Positions 19,316 through 28,293 of a stretch of 64,000 bases of DNA are shown one piece after another. The stretch lies in NCBI GenBank assembly GCA_026014615.1, contig JAOZHZ010000018.1, positions 1 to 64,000 of the forward strand, given 5' to 3'. Every line of letters begins with the position of its first letter. The stretch's first letter is position 1. The position numbers and the translations under genes were made by a program. The notes under the pieces are model-generated. The model worked only from the letters and a program-made list of their open reading frames with translations. It was not told where the DNA came from and did no database searches. Source of the stretch: Candidatus Bathyarchaeota archaeon (GTDB taxonomy: Archaea; Thermoproteota; Bathyarchaeia; Bathyarchaeales; Bathycorpusculaceae).

Positions 19316-20874
19316 GCTTTTTGGTCCCTGCCTTTATAGGGGCTGAATCCTAAGTTTGTTTCGAGTATGTTTTTGAATTTTTCAATAAACTCGCGGTAGT
19401 CCAACGGTTTTTCCTTGGTTGGCGCGGCAAGACTTGCGATTTTCTCAAGTTCCATTGAGCTTTCGGCGAGTTCCATTGCTTTGGCGCCGAACTCTTCGTA
19501 CTTGATTTCAACTTCAGGTATAGCGCCGCGTCCCTCCAAGTTAATGCGGGGCACAATACCAAGCAGTTCGACGCCTGCGCTTGCAAACGCGTGGTTCATG
19601 ACTTGCCGTATTTCGTCGGTTAAGTAGCTAAGACGCGCCTTATTCAGAATCACGCCGGTTACTTTCACACCTAAGCTTCGCATAAGATTCACGTAGCCCA
19701 AGCTACTTACCATGGCGCCTTCGATCCCTTCCTTTTCGCAACCTACAACCAAAACTGTGGGCACCCCCAGAGCCGCCGCAACTTCCGCAGTTGAGCTGGG
19801 TCTTTTGACGTTTTCCATCAGCACTCCAGTGAAAGCGCTCATTGCACCCTCAATTATGAGAAAATCATAATACTTGCTTGCTTCTTGCACCGCTTCAGAC
19901 TGAGGCGTCCAGCCGCTTTCCCCGATTTTTATAGAAGAATAACGCCGAATGGGCTCCTTAATAAGGTAAAGCGCAGGCACGACATCGCGTATGTCTCCGC
20001 CGACTTTAACGATGCCAACGTTAAAGCCTCTCTTCTTTAAGGCGCCCGCTAAACCCGTAACTACAAAGGTTTTTCCTGATCCGCTGCCCAACGCGGTAAC
20101 CATCAAAGCCCGCGGCGACTTGACTGTTTGCATTGTTTTACCAGCGTATAAGTCTGTGAAGATGCCTATTTCGCTTTTTACCCTTTTTTGCAGCTCCGCG
20201 TTTGCTGCTCGGATTTCCAAAAGTTCTTCGTCGGTTATGCCCAGCGACTTTGAGACCCCCGCTATGATGAGGGGGTTCTGTTCCAGCAGCGAATGCATAA
20301 TGACGCCCACTACGTTACCTTTGCTGTTAGATATGCCTGAAACAAGGTCTTGAACGTTTTTGCGGTAGTTAAGGCGTTTAGTATGTGAAACGAGGATGGG
20401 ATTGGCGTTTTTGTGGAGTGTGATGTTACCGTACGTGTGGCAGTGAAATCCTGCGACTTCGGCTCGGACTTGGCCGGTTAGATAGCTTGCTCCGACTACG
20501 GTGGCTTTTACTTGGTCTGTGCAGATTAATGGCTGAAACTCTGCATCAATCAAGCCGAGCCCCTTCCGAAAAATGGGCGTTGCAGAAAGACGCCCGATGT
20601 CAGTGCCTCTAGAAAGAATCTGAAAACCTGAACAGATACCCAAAACAAATTTGCCAGCATCCGCCATTTTCAAGATTTCCTGAACCAAACCGCCTTGGAC
20701 TGTTTGGGATTCGACGAGGCTACCACCAGGAATAATTAACATATCTAGAACTTCAGAGGCTTGCCTACCCGTTATTAACCCATCCGCACTCACAATGTCC
20801 GTGGGGAGATTTCCAAATGTTTCAAAGCAAGGCAGTGCCCCAGGTAAATAAACTAAACCGATTCTGTGCCTCAA
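19306..20874 (-). CDS. CobB/CobQ-like protein with swapped domains: glutamine amidotransferase then NTPase
   Basis: Two domains known from cobyrinic/cobyric acid amide synthases, but in reverse order. Residues 1-210 are a CobB/CobQ-type glutaminase with nucleophile C81 in GICSGFQ and histidine H194 in VIMHSLLEQNP. Residues 255-500 are a dethiobiotin-synthetase-like NTPase with P-loop GSGSGKT (263-269), KVGGDIRDVVP and a FLIIEGAMSAFTG Walker-B-like stretch. CbiA and CbiP have the NTPase first. It probably amidates a tetrapyrrole carboxylate, with the corrin a,c-diamide or later amides as candidates; the substrate is an inference. It leads the hem operon, starts with TTG at 20874 after AAGGGAG, and is divergent from hemA. 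Confidence 0.75.
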   Translation of the reverse strand: MRHRIGLVYLPGALPCFETFGNLPTDIVSADGLITGRQASEVLDMLIIPGGSLVESQTVQGGLVQEILKMADAGKFVLGICSGFQILSRGTDIGRLSATPIFRKGLGLIDAEFQPLICTDQVKATVVGASYLTGQVRAEVAGFHCHTYGNITLHKNANPILVSHTKRLNYRKNVQDLVSGISNSKGNVVGVIMHSLLEQNPLIIAGVSKSLGITDEELLEIRAANAELQKRVKSEIGIFTDLYAGKTMQTVKSPRALMVTALGSGSGKTFVVTGLAGALKKRGFNVGIVKVGGDIRDVVPALYLIKEPIRRYSSIKIGESGWTPQSEAVQEASKYYDFLIIEGAMSAFTGVLMENVKRPSSTAEVAAALGVPTVLVVGCEKEGIEGAMVSSLGYVNLMRSLGVKVTGVILNKARLSYLTDEIRQVMNHAFASAGVELLGIVPRINLEGRGAIPEVEIKYEEFGAKAMELAESSMELEKIASLAAPTKEKPLDYREFIEKFKNILETNLGFSPYKGRDQKACS

Positions 20875-20916
20875 ATGTGCTCCCTTAACCGCCGTCTTGG
20901 TTATTTTACGATAAAG

Positions 20917-20947
20917 CTTATATTTAAGCTGGTCGGTTTATCCAACC
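20917..20947 (+). promoter_or_regulatory. Divergent promoter with operator site 5 (hemA-cbi operon)
   Basis: The palindromic promoter AGCTTATATTTAAGCT (20915-20930) contains a TATA box usable in both directions. The operator GGTCGGTTTATCCAACC occupies 20931-20947 and abuts the hemA ATG at 20948. The TATA-to-ATG distance of about 26 bases predicts a leaderless hemA mRNA, with the operator filling the whole gap. Leftward, the same TATA box could serve the hem operon (TTG at 20874), with the operator then lying upstream of the TATA box. The complete ring-synthesis pathway is thus split from one 73-bp spacer. Confidence 0.72.
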
Positions 20948-22228
20948 ATGCACTCCACAGCACAAAATCTGAGCATTGTCAACGTGAGAATCACGCACAA
21001 AACGGCTCACGTGCAGCTTTTGGAGGATGTAGCGTTTAAGGAGAAAAAGCTAGCATACTCTGATTTGTGTTCGCTTTGTGGGGTACAGGAAGCAGTTCTT
21101 ATCCAGACATGTAACCGCGTTGAAATTTATCTCGCAAGTGAAAACACGGATATAACTGTGGAGTCCGTCGTGAAGTACCTTGCAGGTCACGCCGCGAATC
21201 AGGTTGCGGCGGCTAAATCAATCGAATACTCCGTCAACCGTAACGCCATTCTGCACCTGCTACGGGTTGTTTCAGGTCTAGAATCCATGGTTATAGGTGA
21301 GGACCAGGTCATCAATCAGGTATGGAACGCTTTTCTGGAAGCAGAGGAAGCAAAAACCGTTGGACCGGTCCTAAAACAGCTTTTTAACCGTGCTGTAAAC
21401 TTGGGCAGACGCGTAAGAAGCGAAACCGCGATCAACAAAGGTGCGGTCTCGGTGGGCTCAGCCGCCGTGGAGTTGGCTGAAAAACTGCTTGGGAGCCTTA
21501 ACGAAAAGAAAATTCTAGTCATGGGGTCAGGTGAAACTGGCACGCTGATCACCAAAGCGATGGCTAGACGCTGCCTGAGCCCAGTTTTTATTGCTAATCG
21601 TACTTATGAGCGGGCGGCTAGGTTGGCTGATGAGCTTTGCGGCAGAGCCGTTAAGTTTGACAAGCTCGGCGAGGTTCTCGTTGATGCTGACGTAGTTTTC
21701 TGTTCAACTTCTGCCCCTCATTACCTGTTAACTAAGACACAGGTTTCCAATCTTATCACGGCGCGGCAAAACAAAAACAGCCTCATAATCATTGATATTT
21801 CAAACCCGCGAAACGTAGAAGGTTCCGTTGGCGAGCTACCGAACGTAAGCCTCTACAACATCGACGATTTAACGTTAATTACCAAACAGAACAAACAGGA
21901 ACGCCAGAAAAGCGCCCAAGAAGCCGCAGCGATCATCAACGAAGAAATTGACGTATTGGAACGCGCAATTAAAGCTGATTCGGTGCGAATAATTATTTCG
22001 GATTTGCTTTCACAGACTGAAGAAACTCGCCAAAGGGAACTCACCAAGGCCTTTAATATAATGAGGAACTTGGATGATCGCAATAAGAAAATCGTAGGCG
22101 ATTTAACTTGCGTTCTACTTAAGCAGACGTTCTTGCCAGTTATTGAAAACTTACGGAAAGCCGCCGCAAATGATGAGTCGGAACTTATTGACGTTGCAAT
22201 AAAATTATTCGAAGTTAAAAGAAATTAA
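20948..22228 (+). CDS. hemA: Glutamyl-tRNA reductase
   Basis: Reduces glutamyl-tRNA(Glu) to glutamate-1-semialdehyde, the first committed step of the C5 tetrapyrrole route. The 426-residue protein has the nucleophilic cysteine in IQTCNRVEIY, the catalytic-domain motif GLESMVIGEDQVINQV, the Rossmann motif VMGSGETGTL and a long C-terminal dimerisation helix region. It is the first gene of the rightward cobalamin operon and probably its control point, because the operator at 20931-20947 touches its start codon. Confidence 0.97.
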   Translation: MHSTAQNLSIVNVRITHKTAHVQLLEDVAFKEKKLAYSDLCSLCGVQEAVLIQTCNRVEIYLASENTDITVESVVKYLAGHAANQVAAAKSIEYSVNRNAILHLLRVVSGLESMVIGEDQVINQVWNAFLEAEEAKTVGPVLKQLFNRAVNLGRRVRSETAINKGAVSVGSAAVELAEKLLGSLNEKKILVMGSGETGTLITKAMARRCLSPVFIANRTYERAARLADELCGRAVKFDKLGEVLVDADVVFCSTSAPHYLLTKTQVSNLITARQNKNSLIIIDISNPRNVEGSVGELPNVSLYNIDDLTLITKQNKQERQKSAQEAAAIINEEIDVLERAIKADSVRIIISDLLSQTEETRQRELTKAFNIMRNLDDRNKKIVGDLTCVLLKQTFLPVIENLRKAAANDESELIDVAIKLFEVKRN

Positions 22229-22252
22229 TAAACAACAAAAAGAGGAAAACAG

Positions 22253-23314
22253 ATGGAAAACGTCGGATTAGTCCTCATAGGACATGGCAGCAAGCTGCCC
22301 CATAACCGAGAGAACCTAGAAAAACTAGCAGACATCCTACGTGAACGCGGCACCTTCAAAGTAGTTGATATAGCGTTCATGGTTAAAAACACGCCCACTA
22401 TTCCAGAAGCGATAGATACAATTTCTAAGAAGGGCGTCAAAAAAATCGTTCTTATACCCGCATTCATGGCTCCGGGTGTCCATACCACACAGGAAATTCC
22501 TGAGTTAATCGGCATAAAAGACGAGGAATTGCAGCTTTCTGCTAGAGGTATCCAGATGGTTTATGGGGAACCTATAGGCTCAGATGAACGTATAGCAGAC
22601 ATCTTGGAAGAAAAAGCCGTAAGAGCCGCAGGTGAAGGGCGAAAAGAAGCTGTTGCAACACCTTATGGCGCAAATGCTCCCGCCGCGTCAAAACAACTAT
22701 ACGAAGACAGCATGAAGCTAATTCGACCGCAAATCGCAGAAACACTGGCAAAGGCACCAAAAGAACACGCACCTGTAATCGAACGTGTTGTTCACACAAC
22801 TGCTGACCCTGAATTCGCTAAGCTTCTGGTCATCAGCGACCAAGCGGTTAAAACAGGCGTCGAAGCAATCAGGGCAGGCGCAAAAATTGTGACTGATGTA
22901 AAAATGGTCAAAATGGGTATAAACGAGGAGCGAGTGAAAAGGTTTGGCGGAAAAATCGTGACCTACATTGACGACGGGCAAGCCACGAAAATTGCTCATG
23001 AAGAAGTCATCACCAGATCAGTGGCGGCTACACGCCTAGCCGTAAACGAGGGGATGAATGGTGCAATCTTCCTTATTGGAAACGCGCCTACGGCAGCTTT
23101 CGAGTTAGCCGAAGCTATAAAACAGGGAAAAGCTAAGCCCGCTCTAATTGTTGCAGTACCTGTGGGTTATGTCGGCGCTGCCGAATCCAAAGAGGCCATA
23201 GCTAAGCTACCCATCCCGTACATAATCACGAAGGGACGCAAAGGAGGAAGCACAATCGCCGTAGCTGTCTTCAACGCGCTTCTGGCAATGGCTGAAGCGG
23301 CTAAAGGGGACTAA
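22253..23314 (+). CDS. CbiX-CbiC fusion: sirohydrochlorin cobaltochelatase and cobalt-precorrin-8 methylmutase
   Basis: Residues 1-125 are a small CbiX: a strand then GHGSKLPHN with the first metal-site histidine, and APGVHTTQEIP with the second, which inserts cobalt into sirohydrochlorin. Residues about 145-353 are CbiC/CobH, with the catalytic histidine in VIERVVHTTADPEFAK, MVKMGINEERV and the C-terminal RKGGSTIAVAVFNALL; this half moves the methyl group from C11 to C12 to give cobyrinate. The two enzymes act at the first and last ring-modifying steps, so the fusion does not channel consecutive steps. The ATG at 22253 has AGAGG upstream. It ends two bases before the cbiD start. Confidence 0.93.
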   Translation: MENVGLVLIGHGSKLPHNRENLEKLADILRERGTFKVVDIAFMVKNTPTIPEAIDTISKKGVKKIVLIPAFMAPGVHTTQEIPELIGIKDEELQLSARGIQMVYGEPIGSDERIADILEEKAVRAAGEGRKEAVATPYGANAPAASKQLYEDSMKLIRPQIAETLAKAPKEHAPVIERVVHTTADPEFAKLLVISDQAVKTGVEAIRAGAKIVTDVKMVKMGINEERVKRFGGKIVTYIDDGQATKIAHEEVITRSVAATRLAVNEGMNGAIFLIGNAPTAAFELAEAIKQGKAKPALIVAVPVGYVGAAESKEAIAKLPIPYIITKGRKGGSTIAVAVFNALLAMAEAAKGD

Positions 23315-23315
23315 A

Positions 23316-24413
23316 ATGGCGAGGTTTCTAAAGTATGGCATTAGTACAGGTGCTTGTGCGGCAGCAGCAGCTAAAGCCGCAGTAATTACTTTAACAGATG
23401 ATTGTGTAAAGCACGTGGTTATTCCCACGCCTATTGGCATCCGTTTTGAAAGACCTGTTAAATCCTGCATTAAACAGGGCGATTCAGCGTCAGCCACGGT
23501 TGTGAAAGACGCGGGTGAAGACATTGACGTGACGGATGGTATAGACATAGTCGCCACTGTTCGCTTAACTGACAACGGAAAAATCATCATCAAAGGCGGA
23601 GAAGGAGTCGGCAAAGTCACAAAGCCAGGTTTGCCAGTGCCAATTAGCGAATCAGCTATTAATCCTGTGCCTCTAAAAATGATAAGGGACGCCATCAAAG
23701 AGGCACTGCCCGAAGGAAAAGGAGCGAAAGTAACTGTGGTGGTTCCTGAGGGGGCAAAGGTTGCTGAGAAAACTTTCAACGCAAAACTGGGTATAATTGG
23801 CGGAATCTCTATACTCGGCACATCAGGCGTGGTTAAGCCGTTGTCGCTTGAAGCTTGCCGCCGCTCGTTAGTTCCCCAAATCGACGTAGCAGTTTCCCGC
23901 CACCATGCACAGGTTTTCTTTGTTCCAGGCAACATCGGTGAAAGAATAGCCAAACAGTTGTTCAACGTTCCCGACGACCAGATAGTTCAAACAGGCGACT
24001 TCGTTGGGTACATGTTGGAGAAAGCCGCCGAAAAAGGCATTAAAGAAATTGTTTTTCTTGGGCATTCGGGCAAGATGGTGAAGCTCGCAGCGGGAATTTT
24101 CAACACTCACTACAGGATGGGCGACGCAAGAAACGAGGTTATCGCTGCCTTTGCTGCTTCAGTTGGAGCAGACCAAGAAAACGTGAACACTATTTTGCAA
24201 TCAAACACAACCGAAGAAGCCACCGAATTACTCAACAAGCTCAAACTTACAAGAGCAACATACGACAAAATCGCCCAAAAAATACACGCCCGCGTCACTG
24301 ACAGGGTAAAGAAACAAATCAAATTCAGCATAATAATAGTCTCCATGGAAGGCAAAGTCATTGGAGCCGACGAGAACGCAAAGAGGCAATGGTCATGGCT
24401 AAACTCCACATAG
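23316..24413 (+). CDS. cbiD: Cobalt-precorrin-5B C1-methyltransferase
   Basis: Methylates C1 of the corrin precursor in the anaerobic pathway. The 365-residue sequence opens with the family signature YGISTGACAAAAAKAA, followed by GGEGVGKVTKPGLPVP, TSGVVKPLSLEA and FLGHSGKMVKLAAGIFNTH. CbiD is a marker of the anaerobic (early cobalt) route. It begins one base after the CbiX-CbiC stop and overlaps the cbiE start. Confidence 0.96.
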   Translation: MARFLKYGISTGACAAAAAKAAVITLTDDCVKHVVIPTPIGIRFERPVKSCIKQGDSASATVVKDAGEDIDVTDGIDIVATVRLTDNGKIIIKGGEGVGKVTKPGLPVPISESAINPVPLKMIRDAIKEALPEGKGAKVTVVVPEGAKVAEKTFNAKLGIIGGISILGTSGVVKPLSLEACRRSLVPQIDVAVSRHHAQVFFVPGNIGERIAKQLFNVPDDQIVQTGDFVGYMLEKAAEKGIKEIVFLGHSGKMVKLAAGIFNTHYRMGDARNEVIAAFAASVGADQENVNTILQSNTTEEATELLNKLKLTRATYDKIAQKIHARVTDRVKKQIKFSIIIVSMEGKVIGADENAKRQWSWLNST

Positions 24414-25051
24414 TCGGCGTAGGCCCTGGCTCTCCAGAGTACGTATCTCCAGCGGCGCACAAAGCCGTGCAGAAAGCTCAATTGGTCGTAGGCGCAGAAC
24501 GTAATCTAAAACTTTTTCGAGGAGAAATCAAAGGTGAAAGCCTCACGTTAACAGCCAAAAACGTCGAGGAAGGTCTCAAATACGCTGTGGGTACAGTCAA
24601 AAAAGGGAAGAACGTTGCGTTGCTCTCGACTGGTGACCCTGGATTTTCAGGGCTTTTGGGTTCCATGTTGCGAAGACAGCTAACTAAAGATGTAGAAGTA
24701 AACGTTATTCCAGGAGTAAGTTCCATACAGGCATGCGCGGCTAAACTGTGCATGAGCTGGGACAACGCCGTCCTGTTCACATTCCATAACGACCCACGCG
24801 TCGAGAAGAAGCGTGACTTAGCCAAAGCGGTGAAGGAAGGCAAAACGGTTCTTGCGCTTCCTGACCCAAACACGTTCACTCCCGACGAAATCGCGGCGTT
24901 CCTTCTCAAAGAAGGCGCAGACAAAAAAACAAACGTCGTGGTCTGCATTAATTTGACGTTACCCAACGAAAAAATCATTGAAGCCTCTCTGGAAGAAGTT
25001 TCAGAGCAGAAGTTCCATCCATTATGTGTGATGGTAATCAAAAGTAACTAA
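24395..25051 (+). CDS. cbiE: Cobalt-precorrin-7 C5-methyltransferase
   Basis: Tetrapyrrole methylase that acts on C5 after CbiT has decarboxylated the ring. The protein starts KLHIVGVGPGSPEYVSPAA and has VALLSTGDPGFSGLLG and VIPGVSSIQACAAKL. In many organisms CbiE is fused with CbiT (as CobL); here they are neighbouring genes. I prefer the ATG at 24395 because GAGG lies eight bases before it; the ATG at 24389 is two codons longer and only two bases from the GAGG. It overlaps the end of cbiD by 19 bases. Confidence 0.93.
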   Translation: MAKLHIVGVGPGSPEYVSPAAHKAVQKAQLVVGAERNLKLFRGEIKGESLTLTAKNVEEGLKYAVGTVKKGKNVALLSTGDPGFSGLLGSMLRRQLTKDVEVNVIPGVSSIQACAAKLCMSWDNAVLFTFHNDPRVEKKRDLAKAVKEGKTVLALPDPNTFTPDEIAAFLLKEGADKKTNVVVCINLTLPNEKIIEASLEEVSEQKFHPLCVMVIKSN

Positions 25052-25081
25052 AGAATAAGTTACAGACAGAGTCAACAGAAG

Positions 25082-25678
25082 ATGTGGTCTTACAAGACGC
25101 CAGGAATCCCAGATGACCTGTTCATCCAAAGCGATGAAGTCCCTGGACCCACCAAAGAAGAAATCCGAGTGATAACCATCTCTAAAGCGCGGCTCCGTGA
25201 AGGCGCCGTTGTTGTGGATGTAGGTTGCGGCACAGGCGGCTTAACCGTCGAAGCAGCACTACAGGTAGCACCAAGAGGTAAAGTTTACGCGATAGACGAA
25301 AAAGAAGAAGCCATAAAACTAACCCTCAGCAACGTAGCAAAATTTGGAGCACAAAGCACCGTTGAGGTCACGTTGGGTGCTGCTTCCGAAGCCTTGCTGG
25401 ATGTACCTAATGTTGACGCCGTCTTTGTAGGCGGAAGCCGCAGGCTTAGAGAAACTATCCAAACCGCACACACAAAACTAAAGGCAAACGGCAGAATCGT
25501 CGTCAACGCCATACTGCTAGAAACCGCCACTACAGCCATAGATGAAGTCAAAAAGTGCGGCTTCAAAGAGGTGGATGTGGTGGAGGTTTTTGTGGCTAAA
25601 GGGAAAGCGGTAAGCAGTGGAACCATGATGTTCGCTCGAAATCCCATAACGATTGTATCAGCAACAAAAGAGAAGTGA
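25082..25678 (+). CDS. cbiT: Cobalt-precorrin-6B C15-methyltransferase (decarboxylating)
   Basis: Methylates C15 and decarboxylates the acetate side chain at C12. The 198-residue Rossmann methyltransferase has PGIPDDLF at the start, the conserved KAxxR region, the SAM motif VVDVGCGTGGLTVEAAL, and AVFVGGSRRLRETI. Length is typical for archaeal CbiT. The gene ends four bases before the preferred cbiL start. Confidence 0.95.
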   Translation: MWSYKTPGIPDDLFIQSDEVPGPTKEEIRVITISKARLREGAVVVDVGCGTGGLTVEAALQVAPRGKVYAIDEKEEAIKLTLSNVAKFGAQSTVEVTLGAASEALLDVPNVDAVFVGGSRRLRETIQTAHTKLKANGRIVVNAILLETATTAIDEVKKCGFKEVDVVEVFVAKGKAVSSGTMMFARNPITIVSATKEK

Positions 25679-25682
25679 AAAA

Positions 25683-26447
25683 ATGGTTGGAAAATTCATA
25701 GGCATAGGCGTAGGTCCAGGTGACCCCGAACTCATAACCATAAAAGCTGCAAAAGCCCTTAGAGCAGCAGAATACATATGCGTCCCCAAATCCCAAGTTC
25801 ACAAACCCAGCATGGCACTTGGGATGATTAAGCAAATCTTGGAGGAACGCCAAAACCCCGCCGAAATCGTTGAGTTACTCTTTCCCATGACGAAAGACGA
25901 GATGAATAATCGGAAACTGTGGAGTGAAAACGCAGCCATTGTGTCATCTAAAGCGAAGAAGGGCGATGTTGCTTTCATCACTTTGGGTGACCCTATGCTT
26001 TACAGCACATTCCTGTACCTTTACGAATACATTAAAGAAACGTTTCCAGGAGTGGAAATGGAAATAATTCCAGGCGTAACCTCCCTAACCGCTGCAGCTG
26101 CAAGAGCAAAACTGCCGCTTGCGGAAAGAGAAGAAGTTGTTACAATTATTCCGTCAGACCTTGACCCTGCGATAATTGAGGAAACCGCCCGAAGCGCCGA
26201 CAACCTAGTGTTTATGAAATGTGCCTACCGTATAAAAGAACTAATTCCCATCTTGAAAAAAGCTGGATTCACAAAAGATGCAAAAATTGCGTTAGTTAAA
26301 CGGTGTACATTACCTAAAGAAAAGGTTCTGGTGGGCAAACTCAGCGATGCGGAAAACTGGAAGGTAAAAAAAGACTACTTCTCTGTTGCTATTGTGAAGA
26401 GAAGTCAAGTTCCTATTCATTGGAAGAAAAACGGTGAACAAGCATGA
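25683..26447 (+). CDS. cbiL: Cobalt-precorrin-2 C20-methyltransferase
   Basis: Methylates C20, the first methylation after cobalt insertion. The sequence begins GKFIGIGVGPGDPELITIKA and continues with VAFITLGDPMLYSTFLYL and IIPGVTSLTAAAARAKLPL. The frame extends ten codons upstream to an ATG at 25653 inside cbiT, but the ATG at 25683 fits the family start and comes four bases after the cbiT stop. It overlaps cbiF by four bases (ATGA). Confidence 0.95.
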   Translation: MVGKFIGIGVGPGDPELITIKAAKALRAAEYICVPKSQVHKPSMALGMIKQILEERQNPAEIVELLFPMTKDEMNNRKLWSENAAIVSSKAKKGDVAFITLGDPMLYSTFLYLYEYIKETFPGVEMEIIPGVTSLTAAAARAKLPLAEREEVVTIIPSDLDPAIIEETARSADNLVFMKCAYRIKELIPILKKAGFTKDAKIALVKRCTLPKEKVLVGKLSDAENWKVKKDYFSVAIVKRSQVPIHWKKNGEQA

Positions 26448-27205
26448 ACAAAGTTGTTTTTATTGGAGCAGGACCAGGCGACCCTGAACTCATAACCCTC
26501 AAAGGCAAAAAATGGCTCGAACAAGCCGACGTAGTTATCTACACGGGGAGCCTGCTGAACCCAGAATACCTCAAGTACTGCAAGAAAGGCGTGGAACTTT
26601 ATGACAGCGCAAAAATGAGCCTGCCAGAAGTGCAGCAGGTAACGTTGGCTGGAGTGAAAGCGGGTAAGCGGGTGGTTAGGCTGCATGATGGTGACCCAAG
26701 CTTCTACGGTGCCATACAGGAACAGATGAGTTTCCTTGACAAAGAGGGTATTGAATACTTCCGTATTCCGGGCGTGAGTTGTCTGCAGGGTGGCGCAGCG
26801 GCTTTGAATCGTGAGTTGACGTTGCCAAATATTTCGCAGACAATCATTATTACGCGTCCCGAAGGCAGAACGCCTGTGCCTGAAAAAGAAAGCCTCATCG
26901 AGCTTGCCAAGCATCAAGCAACCATGGTCATATTCTTGGGCACACCGCACATTGCGCGGGTTGTAGTTGACTTGCAGAAGGGCGGTTACCCAGCGGATAC
27001 GCCTGTTCAGGTGGTTTACAAGGCTACGTGGCCTGAACAGAAAATCGTCAAAGGCACCCTCACAAACATAGTTGAAAAAGTCAAAGCGGAAGGAATTACG
27101 CAGACTGCCTTGATTTTTGTGGGCAACGTTTTAGACCCCCAAGCCTACGACCTGTCAAAGCTTTATGACCCCGCCTTCACCACCGCCTTCCGCAAAGGCG
27201 CATAG
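26444..27205 (+). CDS. cbiF: Cobalt-precorrin-4 C11-methyltransferase
   Basis: Methylates C11. The 253-residue protein starts KVVFIGAGPGDPELITLKG, and shows the CbiF-specific VVIYTGSLLNPEYL and DSAKMSLPE, then VVRLHDGDPSFYGAI and PGVSCLQGGAAALNREL. It overlaps cbiL by four bases and is followed two bases later by cbiG. Confidence 0.96.
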   Translation: MNKVVFIGAGPGDPELITLKGKKWLEQADVVIYTGSLLNPEYLKYCKKGVELYDSAKMSLPEVQQVTLAGVKAGKRVVRLHDGDPSFYGAIQEQMSFLDKEGIEYFRIPGVSCLQGGAAALNRELTLPNISQTIIITRPEGRTPVPEKESLIELAKHQATMVIFLGTPHIARVVVDLQKGGYPADTPVQVVYKATWPEQKIVKGTLTNIVEKVKAEGITQTALIFVGNVLDPQAYDLSKLYDPAFTTAFRKGA

Positions 27206-27207
27206 CC

Positions 27208-28293
27208 ATGTTTAGCCACGGAATAGCCATAGTCGCCATTACGCGTCGGGGCGTAGAAACCGCCCTGAAAATTCAAAAGGCGCTGGCTATTCTGGAAATG
27301 TCCAGCAAAGTTTATGGCCCCAAAAAATACGCCCGACAAGGCGTTCTTTCCATCGACAAGAAGCTGGATGAATTTTTGAAAGACACCTATCGCACTTCAA
27401 GTGCCCTTGTGGCTGTAATGGCAACGGGCATAACCATCCGCGCTGTCGCACCTTACCTTACAAATAAGCTGGTTGACCCCGCCGTTGTAGGCGTGGATGC
27501 GGACGGAAAATTTGTGATTAGTCTTCTGTCGGGGCATTTTGGCGGCGCTAATGAGCTTGCACGTCTCATCGCGGAAGGTATAGGTGCAACGGCGGTTGTT
27601 ACAACGGCGTCAGATTCTCTGGGGAAGCAGAGTGTGGATGAGCTTGCGCGGACTTTACATTTAGCTGTTGTGAACCCGAAGAGTCTTGTTGCAGTTAATG
27701 CTGCTGTGGTGGATGAAAAGCGTGTGGCATTGGTTCTGGTCGGCGACGTGAAGATTCCTGAAGGGGCAGTTCAGGGCTACAACGTCGAAAAGGCAAAAAA
27801 CGCTGAGCAAGCAGTGGATGTGGCAAACGGCTACGACGCAGCCGCCATAGTAACCACCGAACCTGTACCCACAGAAAAAGCCACAAAACCCATCACCATC
27901 CTAAAGCCCAAACACATAGTCGTTGGCGTAGGGGCACGAAAAGAAATCACAGAAACCCAAATAACAGACACCATAAAAGCTGCCTTAGCTCGGGTCAACG
28001 TGCCTTTGGAGTGTGTTGACGGCTTAGCCACCGTGGACATCAAACGGGATTCGCAGGGGATGCTGTCGGCGGCGAAGAAACTGGGCTTAACATTCGAGTT
28101 TTTCAGCGTGGAGGAACTTCGCGCCGTACAAAGCGACGAGTTGTCTCCTAATTCAAAGTTAGTTCAAGAAAAAATTGGAGTTGGAGGAGTATGCGAAAGA
28201 GCAGCCCTAATAAAAGCAGGAAAAAACCCACACCTAATACTAAAAAAACAAAAACAGAACGGCGTAACCGTGGCAGTAGCCGAGGGCGAATAA
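27208..28293 (+). CDS. cbiG: Cobalt-precorrin-5A hydrolase
   Basis: Opens the delta-lactone of cobalt-precorrin-5A with loss of the two-carbon fragment, a step unique to the anaerobic pathway. Residues 1-130 are the CbiG N-terminal domain with VAVMATGITIRAVAPYL and SLLSGHFGGANELA; the C-terminal domain has VVGVGARKEI and the conserved GVCERAALIKAG near the end. The last 103 bases are also read in another frame by cbiH, which starts inside this gene. The CbiG sequence stays family-like to its stop, so its frame is the older one. Confidence 0.95.
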   Translation: MFSHGIAIVAITRRGVETALKIQKALAILEMSSKVYGPKKYARQGVLSIDKKLDEFLKDTYRTSSALVAVMATGITIRAVAPYLTNKLVDPAVVGVDADGKFVISLLSGHFGGANELARLIAEGIGATAVVTTASDSLGKQSVDELARTLHLAVVNPKSLVAVNAAVVDEKRVALVLVGDVKIPEGAVQGYNVEKAKNAEQAVDVANGYDAAAIVTTEPVPTEKATKPITILKPKHIVVGVGARKEITETQITDTIKAALARVNVPLECVDGLATVDIKRDSQGMLSAAKKLGLTFEFFSVEELRAVQSDELSPNSKLVQEKIGVGGVCERAALIKAGKNPHLILKKQKQNGVTVAVAEGE

